Origin: AP-15 sp963712825
GTDB lineage: Bacteria > Pseudomonadota > Alphaproteobacteria > ATCC43930 > CGMCC-115725
Length of the DNA stretch: 64,000 nucleotides
NCBI GenBank assembly: GCA_963712825.1
Contig: CAVQJP010000016.1
Location: forward strand, 744,001-808,000
Direction of reading: 5' to 3'
Shown here: positions 46,822 through 55,168 of the stretch, piece by piece
How positions within the stretch are numbered: position 1 is the stretch's first letter
Layout: every line of letters begins with the position of its first letter
Position numbers and translations under genes: made by a program
The notes under the pieces: generated by a model
The model's database searches: none
The model's input: only the letters and a program-made list of their open reading frames with translations
What the model was told of the DNA's origin: nothing

Positions 46822-48531
46822 TCAACCACGCGCACCCTCGCCGAGCGGGTGTCGGCGCAGGAAATTGAAGTCGCAGCCGCGGTCGGCTTGCAGGATTTCG
46901 TTGCGATAGAGGCGGGCGTAGCCGCGCTCGGGAGCCGGCGGCTGGGCGACCGGACGGCGGGCGAGCTCGTCTGGCGGCACCATCAGCTCGATGCGGCGCT
47001 CCTTGACCGAGAGCCGGATATGGTCGCCGTTCCTGACTTGGGCGAGCGGGCCGCCGGAGGCGGCGTCCGGGGTTACGTGCAGCACGATCGAGCCGTAGGC
47101 GGTGCCGCTCATCCGCGCGTCCGAGATCCGCACCATGTCTTTCACGCCGGCGCGCGCGAGCTTTTGCGGGATCGGCAGGTAGCCCGCTTCCGGCATGCCC
47201 GAAGCCGAGAGCGGCCCGGCATTCTGCAGCACCAGAAAGTCGTCGGGGGTCACGTCGAGACCGGGGTCGTCGATCCGCGCCGAGAGATCCTCGAGCGAGG
47301 CGAAGACCACCGCCCGGCCCTCCTTTTCAAACAGTTTGGGGTCGGCGGCCGAACGCTTGAAGATCGCACCCTTTGGCGCGAGCGAGCCGAACAGTGCAAC
47401 AAGACCGCCCTGGGGCTGGAGCGGGTCGGCGAGCGGCTTCACGACCGAGCGGTCGACCGGGCCGGCCGGTGCGGCCAGGCGCTCGCCAAGCGTCTCCCCG
47501 GTCACGGTCATGCAGTCGAGATGGAGCAGCGGCTGCAATTCGCGCAGCACCGCGCCGATGCCGCCGGCGGCGAACAGGTCTTCCATGTAATGTGGCCCGG
47601 TCGGCTTCAGGTCGACCAGCACCGGGGTCGCGTCGCTGATCTCGTTCAGGTGGCGCAGATCGATGTCGATCGCGGCGCGCCCCGCGATCGCGGTCAGGTG
47701 CAGCACGGCATTTGTCGAGCCGCCGATCGCCATCAGCACCCGCAACGCGTTCTCGACCGAGTTCGAGGTGACGATCCGGTCAGGCGTGAGCCCGCTGCGG
47801 GCGAGCTGCATCGCGGCGCGGCCGGTGGCCTCGCCGGCGCGCAAGCGGTCGGCGTGGACCGCCGGGATCGCGGCGGTGCCGGGCAGAATCATGCCGAGCG
47901 CCTCGGCGATCGAGGCCATCGTGCTCGCCGTCCCCATCACCGCACAGGTTCCGGCGGTGGTGGCGAGATTGCCCTCGACCTCGTGGATTTCGTCGGCTTC
48001 GATCTCGCCGGCGCGGTAGCGGGCCCAAAAGCGCCGGCAATCGGTGCAGGCGCCAAGCCGTTCGCCATGCCAGCGCGAGGTCATCATCGGCCCGGCGACG
48101 AGCTGGATGGCCGGGCGATTGGCCGAGATCGCGCCCATCAGCTGGGCCGGCACGGTCTTGTCGCAGCCGCCGACCAAGACCACCGCGTCCATCGGCTGGG
48201 CGCGGATCATCTCCTCGGTGTCGATCGCCATCAGGTTGCGGAACATCAGGCTGGTCGGGTTGAGAAACACCTCGCCCAACGAGATCGTCGGGAAGGCCAG
48301 CGGCAAGCCGCCTGCGGCCAGGACGCCGCGCTTGACCGCCTCGATCAATTCGGGGAAATGGCGATGACAGTTGTTGTAGCCGGAACGGGTGTCGGCGATG
48401 CCGATCACCGGCCGCGCCAGCATGTCGGTCGAATACCCCATCGAGCGCGCAAACGAGCGTCGCAGGTAGAGCGCGAAATCGGGGTCGCCGTAATTGGTCA
48501 GGCCGCGGGCGAGGCCGGAGGGTTCGGTCAT
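46822..48531 (-). CDS. IlvD/Edd-family dehydratase (sugar-acid or dihydroxy-acid type)
   Basis: 569 aa from an ATG at 48531 with GAGGAAGC upstream. Family marks: PVIGIADTRSGYNNCHRHFP, then VLVGGCDKTVPAQLMGA (first Fe-S cysteine), GTCAVMGTASTMASIAEALG and the later AGPLSASGMPEAG. This is the dehydratase family holding IlvD and sugar-acid dehydratases (arabonate, xylonate). With GERLGACTDCRRFWARYRAG it looks like the sugar-acid subgroup. Upstream in-frame codons to 48780 are a shadow. Confidence 0.92.
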   Translation of the reverse strand: MTEPSGLARGLTNYGDPDFALYLRRSFARSMGYSTDMLARPVIGIADTRSGYNNCHRHFPELIEAVKRGVLAAGGLPLAFPTISLGEVFLNPTSLMFRNLMAIDTEEMIRAQPMDAVVLVGGCDKTVPAQLMGAISANRPAIQLVAGPMMTSRWHGERLGACTDCRRFWARYRAGEIEADEIHEVEGNLATTAGTCAVMGTASTMASIAEALGMILPGTAAIPAVHADRLRAGEATGRAAMQLARSGLTPDRIVTSNSVENALRVLMAIGGSTNAVLHLTAIAGRAAIDIDLRHLNEISDATPVLVDLKPTGPHYMEDLFAAGGIGAVLRELQPLLHLDCMTVTGETLGERLAAPAGPVDRSVVKPLADPLQPQGGLVALFGSLAPKGAIFKRSAADPKLFEKEGRAVVFASLEDLSARIDDPGLDVTPDDFLVLQNAGPLSASGMPEAGYLPIPQKLARAGVKDMVRISDARMSGTAYGSIVLHVTPDAASGGPLAQVRNGDHIRLSVKERRIELMVPPDELARRPVAQPPAPERGYARLYRNEILQADRGCDFNFLRRHPLGEGARG

Positions 48532-48652
48532 GCTTCCTCTCGACAGCAAAGCTGTCCCAAGATGGCGCTCGAACCCCGCCCGAGGCAAGCGCCGCAGCCC
48601 CCGGACGGGAGCAGCGTCGGCGGGCCTTTGCGGCGCGATGCGGGATAGGCGG

Positions 48653-49121
48653 ATGAAATTCGTCGTCAGGGAGATGGATGCCGCCGACCGGGCGGCCTGG
48701 ACAGAGATGCGGGCCGCGCTCTGGCCCATGGAGACCCTGCAGGCGCACGCGGAGGCGATCGCCGAACTGCTGGCGGACAAAGAGGCCTGGGGCTTTCTTG
48801 CTCAAACGCCCGAGGGCGACGCCGCCGGTTTTGCCGAAATCGCGGTGCCGAAATATGCCAATGGCTGCGACACCCGACCCGTCGGGTTTCTCGAAGGCAT
48901 CTGGGTAAAAGCCCAATTCAGACGGCGGGGTGCCGGGGCCCGGCTGATCCGTCACGCGGAGAGGTTTCTTGCGGCGCGCGGATTTCGTGAGCTCGGATCG
49001 GATACAGAGATCGACAACGGCATTTCGCAAGCCGCTCACGTCGCGTGGGAATTTTTTCGAGACGGAACGGGTCGTGTATTTTCGAAAGATTCTGCAGCCG
49101 CGGAATCCCCTGAGACAGTGA
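48653..49121 (+). pseudogene. GNAT acetyltransferase (AAC(6')-like), frameshifted near the C-terminus
   Basis: Starts MKFVVREMDAADRAAWTEMR, then GIWVKAQFRRRGAGARLIRH (the acetyl-CoA loop, RRRGAG) and ELGSDTEIDNGISQAAHVAW. In the expected continuation FFETERVVYFRKIL is found one base out of frame, ending at 49121. The shift lies at the AATTTTTTCG run near 49055, so either a homopolymer sequencing error or a real mutation. The family includes aminoglycoside 6'-N-acetyltransferases. It is divergent from the IlvD/Edd gene. Confidence 0.75.
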
Positions 49122-49199
49122 AATGGCGGCGCGGTTATGGACATTGCCGCGGCGGCGCTCGCGTCCTAGTGTTCGCGACCGAGGCGCAAGAGGGGCGAT

Positions 49200-50198
49200 G
49201 TGAGCGGAGGCGGCAATTCGACAATCCCGTTGGTTCCGCTCGACCGGCTCGAGGTCGACGTGGTCACCGACGACGTCAGCGACAACTATGTCAGCAAGAC
49301 GCTGTTCGCGGTCTCGGAATTCGCCAATGTCGTCCGCGCCGGCGCCACGGTGCTGTCGGGCGAGGCGCTCTTATGCGCCAATCTCGGTTTCGGCTGCCGG
49401 CTCGTGTCGCATGCCGGGGGCGTCCGCCACGCGATGCTGTTCGACACCGGTCCCGAGGGCGCGATCTTTCTGCGCAACTGCGCCAATCTCGGGATCGCGC
49501 TCGGCGAGGTCGAGGCGATTGCGGTCAGCCACGGGCATTGGGACCACATGGCCGCGTTGCCGGCGACGTTGGACGCGATCCGCGCGGACGGCGGCAAAGC
49601 CACGGTCCACGTCAACCCCGGCATGTTCAACGAGCGCGCGATCCGGCTCGGCAGCGGCACGGTCGTGCCCGCCGCCCAGGTCCCGTCGCCGGCCGCGATG
49701 GCGGCGCAGGGTGCGGAAATCGTCAACGACCCGGCCGCACGGCTGCTGCTCGACCGGCATTTTTACTTGAGCGGCGAAATCCCGCGGCTCAGCACGTTTG
49801 AAAAGGGCCGGGTCGACCATCTGAGCCGCACCGGGCCCGACGCGCCGTGGCAGCCCGACCCGCTGCTGCTCGACGAGCGCATATTGGCAGCACACGTCCG
49901 CAGTCTCGGGCTGATCGTGCTCAGCTCGTGCTCGCATGCCGGCATCGTCAACGTCTGCACCGAAGTGCGGCGTCTCTTCCCCGAGATCCGGATCCATTGC
50001 GTGATGGGCGGGCTGCATCTGGGCGGGGTCATGGAACGGATCATCCCGGACACGGTCGCGGGGCTGCGGCCGTTCGCGATCGCGCACATCATCACCGGGC
50101 ATTGCACCGGCTGGCGCGCATTGCACGCGCTCGCCAACGCCTTTGGCGACGCAGTCAGCCAGTCGGCGGTCGGCACGAGCTATACCTTTGCCGCCTGA
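49200..50198 (+). CDS. Metallo-beta-lactamase-fold hydrolase (COG1237-like)
   Basis: 332 aa from GTG at 49200. The zinc motif SHGHWDHMAALPATLD and later CSHAGIVN and IITGHCTGW supply metal-binding residues. This arrangement fits the COG1237 group, related to tetrahydromethanopterin-pathway dihydropterin phosphate synthases, of uncertain function in bacteria. Its stop falls inside an 18-bp tandem duplication, and it is directly followed by a COG0523 metallochaperone GTPase, suggesting metal delivery to this enzyme. Confidence 0.85.
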   Translation: MSGGGNSTIPLVPLDRLEVDVVTDDVSDNYVSKTLFAVSEFANVVRAGATVLSGEALLCANLGFGCRLVSHAGGVRHAMLFDTGPEGAIFLRNCANLGIALGEVEAIAVSHGHWDHMAALPATLDAIRADGGKATVHVNPGMFNERAIRLGSGTVVPAAQVPSPAAMAAQGAEIVNDPAARLLLDRHFYLSGEIPRLSTFEKGRVDHLSRTGPDAPWQPDPLLLDERILAAHVRSLGLIVLSSCSHAGIVNVCTEVRRLFPEIRIHCVMGGLHLGGVMERIIPDTVAGLRPFAIAHIITGHCTGWRALHALANAFGDAVSQSAVGTSYTFAA

Positions 50199-50225
50199 CC
50201 CGCGGGTGCCGCCTGACCCGCGGGC
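50190..50225 (+). repeat. 18-bp tandem duplication at the MBL stop / CobW start
   Basis: GCCGCCTGACCCGCGGGT is repeated once (last base C). The first copy contains the MBL stop codon TGA. The GTG start chosen for the CobW gene straddles the junction at 50206-50208. Confidence 0.85.
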
Positions 50226-51273
50226 GACGGAGCGCGACAGCCGCGAGGCCCGGCTGCCGGTGACGATCGTCACCGGGTTTCTCGGCAGCGGCAAGACGAC
50301 GCTCGTCAACCACATTCTCGCCGAGCGCGGCGGTACGCGGACCGCGGTGATGGTCAACGAAATCGGCGACATCGCGATCGACAACGACCTGATCGTCGGC
50401 GCCGGCGACGGCATGGTCGAGCTCGCCAATGGCTGCATCTGCTGCTCGATCAACAGCGACTTGGTCGACGCGATCTTTCGCGTGCTGCAGCGCAGGCCGC
50501 GCGTCGACCACCTGATCGTCGAAACCACCGGCCTCGCCGACCCGCTGCCGGTCGTGCTGACCTTTCTGCGCAGCGAATTCCGCGACGCCGTGCGGGTCGA
50601 CGCGATCGTGGCGCTCACCGACGCCGAAAGCTTCAGCCTCGACCGGTTCGACAGCAAGGCGGCACAGAACCAGTTGCGCTACGCCGATTTTGTGCTGTTG
50701 AACAAATGCGATCTGGTTGGGGGCGAGCGGACCGCCGCGGTCGAAGCGAAAATCCGCACGCTCGCCGAGGGCGCCCGGATTCTGCGCACGACCCGCGCCG
50801 CGGTCCCGCTGCCGCTGATCCTCGGGACCGGCATTTACCGGCCGGGTTTCGCGCCCTCCGCGCAGGATCACGGCCACGACCACGATCATATCGAGGCCGA
50901 CGGGTTCGAGGCGGTCTCGTTTGCCAGCGAGCGCGCCTTCGCCGCCGACCTGTTCCAAGCGTTTCTCGAACAATTGCCGGCCGAGGTGTTCCGGGCCAAA
51001 GGGGTTCTGGCGATCGACGGCAGCGAGCGGCGGCACCTGTTTCACCTGGTCGGCCGCCGCTTTACCTTGGATGAGGCTCCGTCGGGGCTGGCCGGGCATA
51101 ACCGCCTGGTGCTGATCGGCCGCAATCTCGACGGGGTGCAGTTGCGCGCGCAACTCGCGGCGTGTCTCGCAAGGCCCCCTCACTCCGGCGCCGGGATGGC
51201 GAGCGACCACAAAAACAGCGCAACCGCGAGGCCGACCGAGACCCAGTCGACCCTCGACCCGATCCGCGCGTAA
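50206..51273 (+). CDS. COG0523 (CobW/G3E) GTPase, putative zinc metallochaperone
   Basis: About 355 aa from a GTG start. Motifs: IVTGFLGSGKTTL, VNEIGDIAIDN, the metal CXCC in NGCICCSINSDL, IVETTGLADP and LLNKCDL. A His/Asp-rich loop HGHDHDH before the C-terminal domain suggests metal capture. It directly follows an MBL-fold zinc-type hydrolase and may load it. Its last about 94 bases overlap, antisense, the end of the DUF1275 gene. Confidence 0.88.
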   Translation: MPPDPRATERDSREARLPVTIVTGFLGSGKTTLVNHILAERGGTRTAVMVNEIGDIAIDNDLIVGAGDGMVELANGCICCSINSDLVDAIFRVLQRRPRVDHLIVETTGLADPLPVVLTFLRSEFRDAVRVDAIVALTDAESFSLDRFDSKAAQNQLRYADFVLLNKCDLVGGERTAAVEAKIRTLAEGARILRTTRAAVPLPLILGTGIYRPGFAPSAQDHGHDHDHIEADGFEAVSFASERAFAADLFQAFLEQLPAEVFRAKGVLAIDGSERRHLFHLVGRRFTLDEAPSGLAGHNRLVLIGRNLDGVQLRAQLAACLARPPHSGAGMASDHKNSATARPTETQSTLDPIRA

Positions 51274-51845
51274 ACCGCACCGGCGATGACCGCGCCGCCG
51301 ACCAGCCCCACCCACGGCACCGCCTGCTCGGCCCAGCCCCAGCCGTTGGCATGCCCGGCGAGAAGATCGCCGAGCCCTTGCCCAAACCTGACCAATGTCC
51401 CGGTGACGAATGTCAGGCTCACCGGAATGTTGCCGGCGCGGTGCATCGCCGCGTTCAACGACCCCATCGCCAGCACCATCGGCACCGGTGCGGTATGGAA
51501 AACCGCGGCGGCGGCGAGCAGGACCGCGACCGTGGCCAATACCGACGTCAGATGCCGGCGGCCGGTAAAATGCGCGATTAGCTGGCCGCCCGCGGCTCCC
51601 ACCACAAACAGCGCGATCAGGACGAGGATCGGAGCTGCCTCGGCAAGCCGGCCGCGGCCGAGCGCGACCGCGAATTGAGTGCTGTTGCCGCTCATGAACG
51701 AGACGAACAGATGGCCCAGGCGAATAAAGCCGATCGCGTCGACCATCCCGGCGAGCCCGGTCAGCAGCAATGCCAGCGCCAGCCCGCGCCGGCGATCGGC
51801 TCCCGCCCGCCGCTGGTCTCCCCCCGCGCCGCCCGCCGCGCTCAC
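51180..51845 (-). CDS. DUF1275/YoaK-family membrane protein
   Basis: About 221 aa with six predicted membrane helices, starting GLALALLLTGLAGMVDAIGF with the typical LFVSFMSGNSTQFA of YoaK/DUF1275 proteins. The function is unknown. The GTG at 51845 is the likely start; an in-frame ATG at 51935 would add Arg-rich residues. The gene is convergent with, and overlaps the end of, the CobW gene. Confidence 0.88.
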   Translation of the reverse strand: MSAAGGAGGDQRRAGADRRRGLALALLLTGLAGMVDAIGFIRLGHLFVSFMSGNSTQFAVALGRGRLAEAAPILVLIALFVVGAAGGQLIAHFTGRRHLTSVLATVAVLLAAAAVFHTAPVPMVLAMGSLNAAMHRAGNIPVSLTFVTGTLVRFGQGLGDLLAGHANGWGWAEQAVPWVGLVGGAVIAGAVYARIGSRVDWVSVGLAVALFLWSLAIPAPE

Positions 51846-52142
51846 CTCGCCGACCTCGCCAATCTGCCTCTTCCGTGCCGTGCCGCGTCCGAAACCCGCG
51901 CGACAATCTGCGCTAATCCGCCATCGACCGCGCACCCTTGTCGTTCGCCGCCGTGGATACCACTTTGGAGATTAGCGCAGGCTCGCACTGCCGTTTTCGT
52001 TGATTGCCAGCGGGACCGCGGATGAGCGATCGGGCGCTGTCGGCCGCCGGGTCGTGCCGGTGGAATTAACCGATTTCTATCGTGTTGATAAAGGCGGCCC
52101 AGGCCACGATCAGCGTTTGAGCAGATTGACACGGGTGAAGGC

Positions 52143-52514
52143 ATGGCAAAGCCAAAGAGAGGGCGGTCGACGGCCGCCATAGACGATCACGTCGGCGCGC
52201 GCATCCGCGAGCGTCGCATCATGCTGGGGCTGACCCAGCAACAGCTGGCCGAGATGATCGGCGTCACTTATCAGCAGGCGCACAAATACGAGCGCGGCAT
52301 CAACCGTGTTTCGGCTGGACGGCTGTTCGAGATCGCCCGCGCGCTGAGCGCCCCGATCAGCTACTTCTACGAGGGTGTCGGCCAGGAAGGCCCGCGCCAG
52401 ATCACCCCGCACCAGCGCATGCTGCTCGAGATTGCGCGCAACTTCGCCGAGATCCGAAACGAAAAGCATCAAGAGGCGGTCAGCCAGCTCGCCCGTGCGC
52501 TGGCGAGCGGATAA
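52143..52514 (+). CDS. XRE-family transcriptional regulator
   Basis: 123 aa with a helix-turn-helix LGLTQQQLAEMIGVTYQQAH then KYERGINRVSAGRLFEIARA (Cro/C1 type) and a short C-terminal helical part. It resembles the alphaproteobacterial XRE regulators that bind as dimers. The target is unknown. The 297 bases upstream (51846-52142) hold no gene. Confidence 0.9.
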   Translation: MAKPKRGRSTAAIDDHVGARIRERRIMLGLTQQQLAEMIGVTYQQAHKYERGINRVSAGRLFEIARALSAPISYFYEGVGQEGPRQITPHQRMLLEIARNFAEIRNEKHQEAVSQLARALASG

Positions 52515-52550
52515 TCCGCGGCGGCTTGGCGCATTTCAGGTTCTGGGCGC

Positions 52551-53102
52551 TCAGGCTTTCGGCAGCGGAAATTTGTCGAGATTCGCGAGATACTCGTCCT
52601 CGACATCGATCTGCATCGCCGCCATCAGCCGCACCAGGCCGTTGTAGTAGGCGATCGTGATGAGCAGGTCGGTCAGGCGTTCGTCGTCGAGCTCTTGACG
52701 CAGCGCTGCAAAGGTCTCGTCGCCGATCGCCAGGTCGCGCGTCATGTCGCGAGCCGCCCGTAGGACGGCTTTGGCGAGTGGGTCGAGCGCGGTCGGGCGC
52801 CCGGCGGTCTCCTCGGCGATGGCGCGGATGTCGTCGTCGGAAACCTCGAAATCGCGGCTGATCCGGATGTGGTGCGAATACTCGTAGCGCGAGCGGGTGA
52901 CGTAGCCGACCTGCAGGATCGCCAATTGCCGCAAGCGCGGGTCGAGCCGGCTGCCGTCGCGGATGTACCGCGCCATGGTGTTGAGGCTGCGCGCGGCGCG
53001 GGGGCTGTGCGCCAACAGGCGATAGAGATTGATGTTGCGCGCCAGCAGGTCGTGGTGCTCCGGCAAAAGATCGGATTTGTCGAGATAGGGAAGGCGCGCC
53101 AT
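52551..53102 (-). CDS. Carboxymuconolactone decarboxylase/AhpD-fold protein
   Basis: 183 aa: LLAHSPRAARSLNTMARYIR, then RLRQLAILQVGYVTRSRYEY followed by SHHIRI and a late LITIAYYNGLVRLMAA. This is the AhpD/CMD fold, but the redox CxxC is replaced (RYEYSHH), so it belongs to the non-peroxidase subgroup. It follows the TetR gene by 33 bases on the same strand and is probably controlled by it. Confidence 0.88.
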   Translation of the reverse strand: MARLPYLDKSDLLPEHHDLLARNINLYRLLAHSPRAARSLNTMARYIRDGSRLDPRLRQLAILQVGYVTRSRYEYSHHIRISRDFEVSDDDIRAIAEETAGRPTALDPLAKAVLRAARDMTRDLAIGDETFAALRQELDDERLTDLLITIAYYNGLVRLMAAMQIDVEDEYLANLDKFPLPKA

Positions 53103-53135
53103 CGCGGGTGCTCCGTTCTGCTCGCTCGGCCTCTC

Positions 53136-53756
53136 TCATACATCGTTTTGCCGGCTTTTGCTGCCGCTTTGGGCAGTGCTGTCGATCTGCGCCGCGATCA
53201 GCACTCGGCCAGCGCTCGCGACGGTCTTGGCCGGTCCGTCAGGGCCGAGGCTCTGCCCGATCGCATAGGCTCCGTCGATCAACAGCTGCAATTGCTGCGC
53301 GAGAAGATCGGGATCGTGGGCGCCGGCGCCCGTGGCAAGCGAGCGGAGCCGGTCGTAAACCGTCCGCTTGTTGGCGAGGATCACGGCGTGCGCGGGGTGG
53401 TCGGGTTCGGGGAATTCGGTGTTGGTGTTCAAGAACGGGCAGCCGCGCCATTCCCGGTACGACACCCGCGCCGCGACCATGTCTACGATCGCCTCAAGCT
53501 GTGCGCGCGGGTCGCCCGTGCAAGCCGCCTCGGTGCGGTCCCAGCGCTGCCAAAAGGCGCGATTGCGCTCTTCCAGCCAGGCGGCGACGAGCACGTCTTT
53601 TGACGGAAAGTTGCGGTAAAGGCTCATCTTCGCCACGCCCGATCGGGCGATGACCGCATCGATGCCGACGGCACGAACCCCGTCCCGATAAAACATTTCC
53701 GCAGCGGTATCGAGAATTCGCTCGCGCGCCGGCCTTTTGTTGTCGGAGCCGCTCAT
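53136..53756 (-). CDS. TetR-family repressor
   Basis: 206 aa with an N-terminal HTH (ILDTAAEMFYRDGVRAVGID, SGVAKMSLYRNFPSKDVLVA) and a variable ligand domain with GCPFLNTNTEF, as in a common TetR subgroup. It probably represses the divergent MFS transporter and its own operon through the palindrome at 53797-53812. Confidence 0.9.
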   Translation of the reverse strand: MSGSDNKRPARERILDTAAEMFYRDGVRAVGIDAVIARSGVAKMSLYRNFPSKDVLVAAWLEERNRAFWQRWDRTEAACTGDPRAQLEAIVDMVAARVSYREWRGCPFLNTNTEFPEPDHPAHAVILANKRTVYDRLRSLATGAGAHDPDLLAQQLQLLIDGAYAIGQSLGPDGPAKTVASAGRVLIAAQIDSTAQSGSKSRQNDV

Positions 53757-53796
53757 CCGGCATTCCTGCCCTGCGCCGCGTCATCTCTGTTGACAA

Positions 53797-53812
53797 GAGA
53801 CAGACCTGTCTC
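53797..53812. promoter_or_regulatory. TetR operator in the tetR/MFS intergenic region
   Basis: GAGACAGACCTGTCTC is a perfect 7-2-7 palindrome. It directly follows a TTGACA (-35-like) at 53790-53795 on the plus strand and lies between the two divergent starts, the classic position for a TetR operator. Confidence 0.72.
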
Positions 53813-53853
53813 CCACCATGGCGGCTTATCAGAGATAGTCGAAGGTGGGATCG

Positions 53854-55128
53854 GTGACAAGACCGCGCAGACTGCACTACGCCTGGGTGGTCGCCGCGAT
53901 CACCTTTTTGACCCTGCTCGGGGCCGCCGGTGTGCGCGCGACGCCGGGCGTGCTGATCGTGCCGCTCGAAGGCGAATTCGGCTGGTCGCGCGCGACGATC
54001 TCTGCCGCGGTCGGCGTCAACATCTTTCTTTATGGGCTGATCGGGCCGTTTGCGGCGGCGGTGATGGACCGCTTCGGGTTGCGCCGCACGATGCTGGTCG
54101 CGCTCGCGCTGATCGCGGCCGGGGTGGCGCTGACGCCGCTGATGACCCGGCCCTGGCAGCTTATGCTGTTGTGGGGGGTTGTCGTCGGGATCGGCAGCGG
54201 CTCGACGGCGCTGGTGCTGGGAGCCACGGTCGCCGCGCGCTGGTTTGCGGTGCGGCGCGGGCTGGTCATGGGGGTGCTGACCGCGAGCACGGCGACCGGC
54301 CAATTGGTTTTCCTGCCGATCCTGGCAAGCCTCGCTGTCCATCACGGCTGGCGCGTTGTCTCGCTGGTCGTGGCGGCGGTCGCGGCGGGGCTGATCCCGC
54401 TGGTGGCGCTCTTGATGCGCGACCGCCCCGGCGATATCGGTCTTGCACCCTATGGGTCCGAACCCGGTGCTCCGCCGGCCATCTCCAGCCACGGCAATCC
54501 GGCAACGACCGCGATCCTCGCGCTGCGCGACGGGCTGCGCTCGCGCGATTTCTGGCTGCTGGCCGGCAGCTTCTTTGTGTGCGGCGCATCGACCAATGGA
54601 TTGATCGGGACTCATCTGATCCCGGCCTGCGTCGACCACGGCATTCCCGAGGTGCAGGGCGCCAGCTTGTTGGCCGCGATGGGCGTATTCGACTTTGTCG
54701 GCACCACCCTGTCGGGCTGGCTAAGCGACCGCTGGAGCAATCGCGGCCTCCTCGCCTGGTATTACGGGCTGCGCGGCCTGTCCTTGATGTATCTGCCGTT
54801 CGCGTTCGGCATGTCGTTCTATGGTCTGCCGGTGTTCGCGGTGTTTTACGGGCTCGACTGGATCGCGACGGTGCCGCCAACCGTGCGCCTCACCGCGCAG
54901 ATTTTCGGCAGCGCGCGCGGACCGGTCATGTTCGGCTGGGTCGCCGCGGCGCACCAGCTGGGTGCGGCGATGGCCGCCTTTGGCGCCGGCGCGCTGCGGA
55001 CCGCCCTCGGCACCTATCTCGAAGCCTTCATGCTGGCCGGGCTGATGTGCTTTGGCGCGGCGCTGATGGTGCTGCTGATCGGGCGCAGCGACCGCGCCGG
55101 GTTGCCGATACCGGCGCCCGCCGAGTAG
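53854..55128 (+). CDS. MFS transporter (MCT/OFA-like)
   Basis: About 424 aa with twelve predicted helices; YAWVVAAITFLTLLGAAGVR at the start and VPLEGEFGWSRATISAAVGV typical of the monocarboxylate/oxalate:formate MFS branch. It would import or export an organic acid. GTG at 53854 with GAAGGTGGG upstream is preferred to a GTG nine bases earlier. Likely repressed by the divergent TetR. Confidence 0.9.
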   Translation: MTRPRRLHYAWVVAAITFLTLLGAAGVRATPGVLIVPLEGEFGWSRATISAAVGVNIFLYGLIGPFAAAVMDRFGLRRTMLVALALIAAGVALTPLMTRPWQLMLLWGVVVGIGSGSTALVLGATVAARWFAVRRGLVMGVLTASTATGQLVFLPILASLAVHHGWRVVSLVVAAVAAGLIPLVALLMRDRPGDIGLAPYGSEPGAPPAISSHGNPATTAILALRDGLRSRDFWLLAGSFFVCGASTNGLIGTHLIPACVDHGIPEVQGASLLAAMGVFDFVGTTLSGWLSDRWSNRGLLAWYYGLRGLSLMYLPFAFGMSFYGLPVFAVFYGLDWIATVPPTVRLTAQIFGSARGPVMFGWVAAAHQLGAAMAAFGAGALRTALGTYLEAFMLAGLMCFGAALMVLLIGRSDRAGLPIPAPAE

Positions 55129-55168
55129 CAGCGGCCCTTCCACGGGTTATTCCGACGGCCCGATTAGA

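Noticed and set aside
46780..48648. 622-codon plus-strand open frame
   Set aside because: It lies exactly antisense to the IlvD/Edd gene and reads as Arg/Gly/Asp-rich noise, as usual for GC-rich complementary frames.
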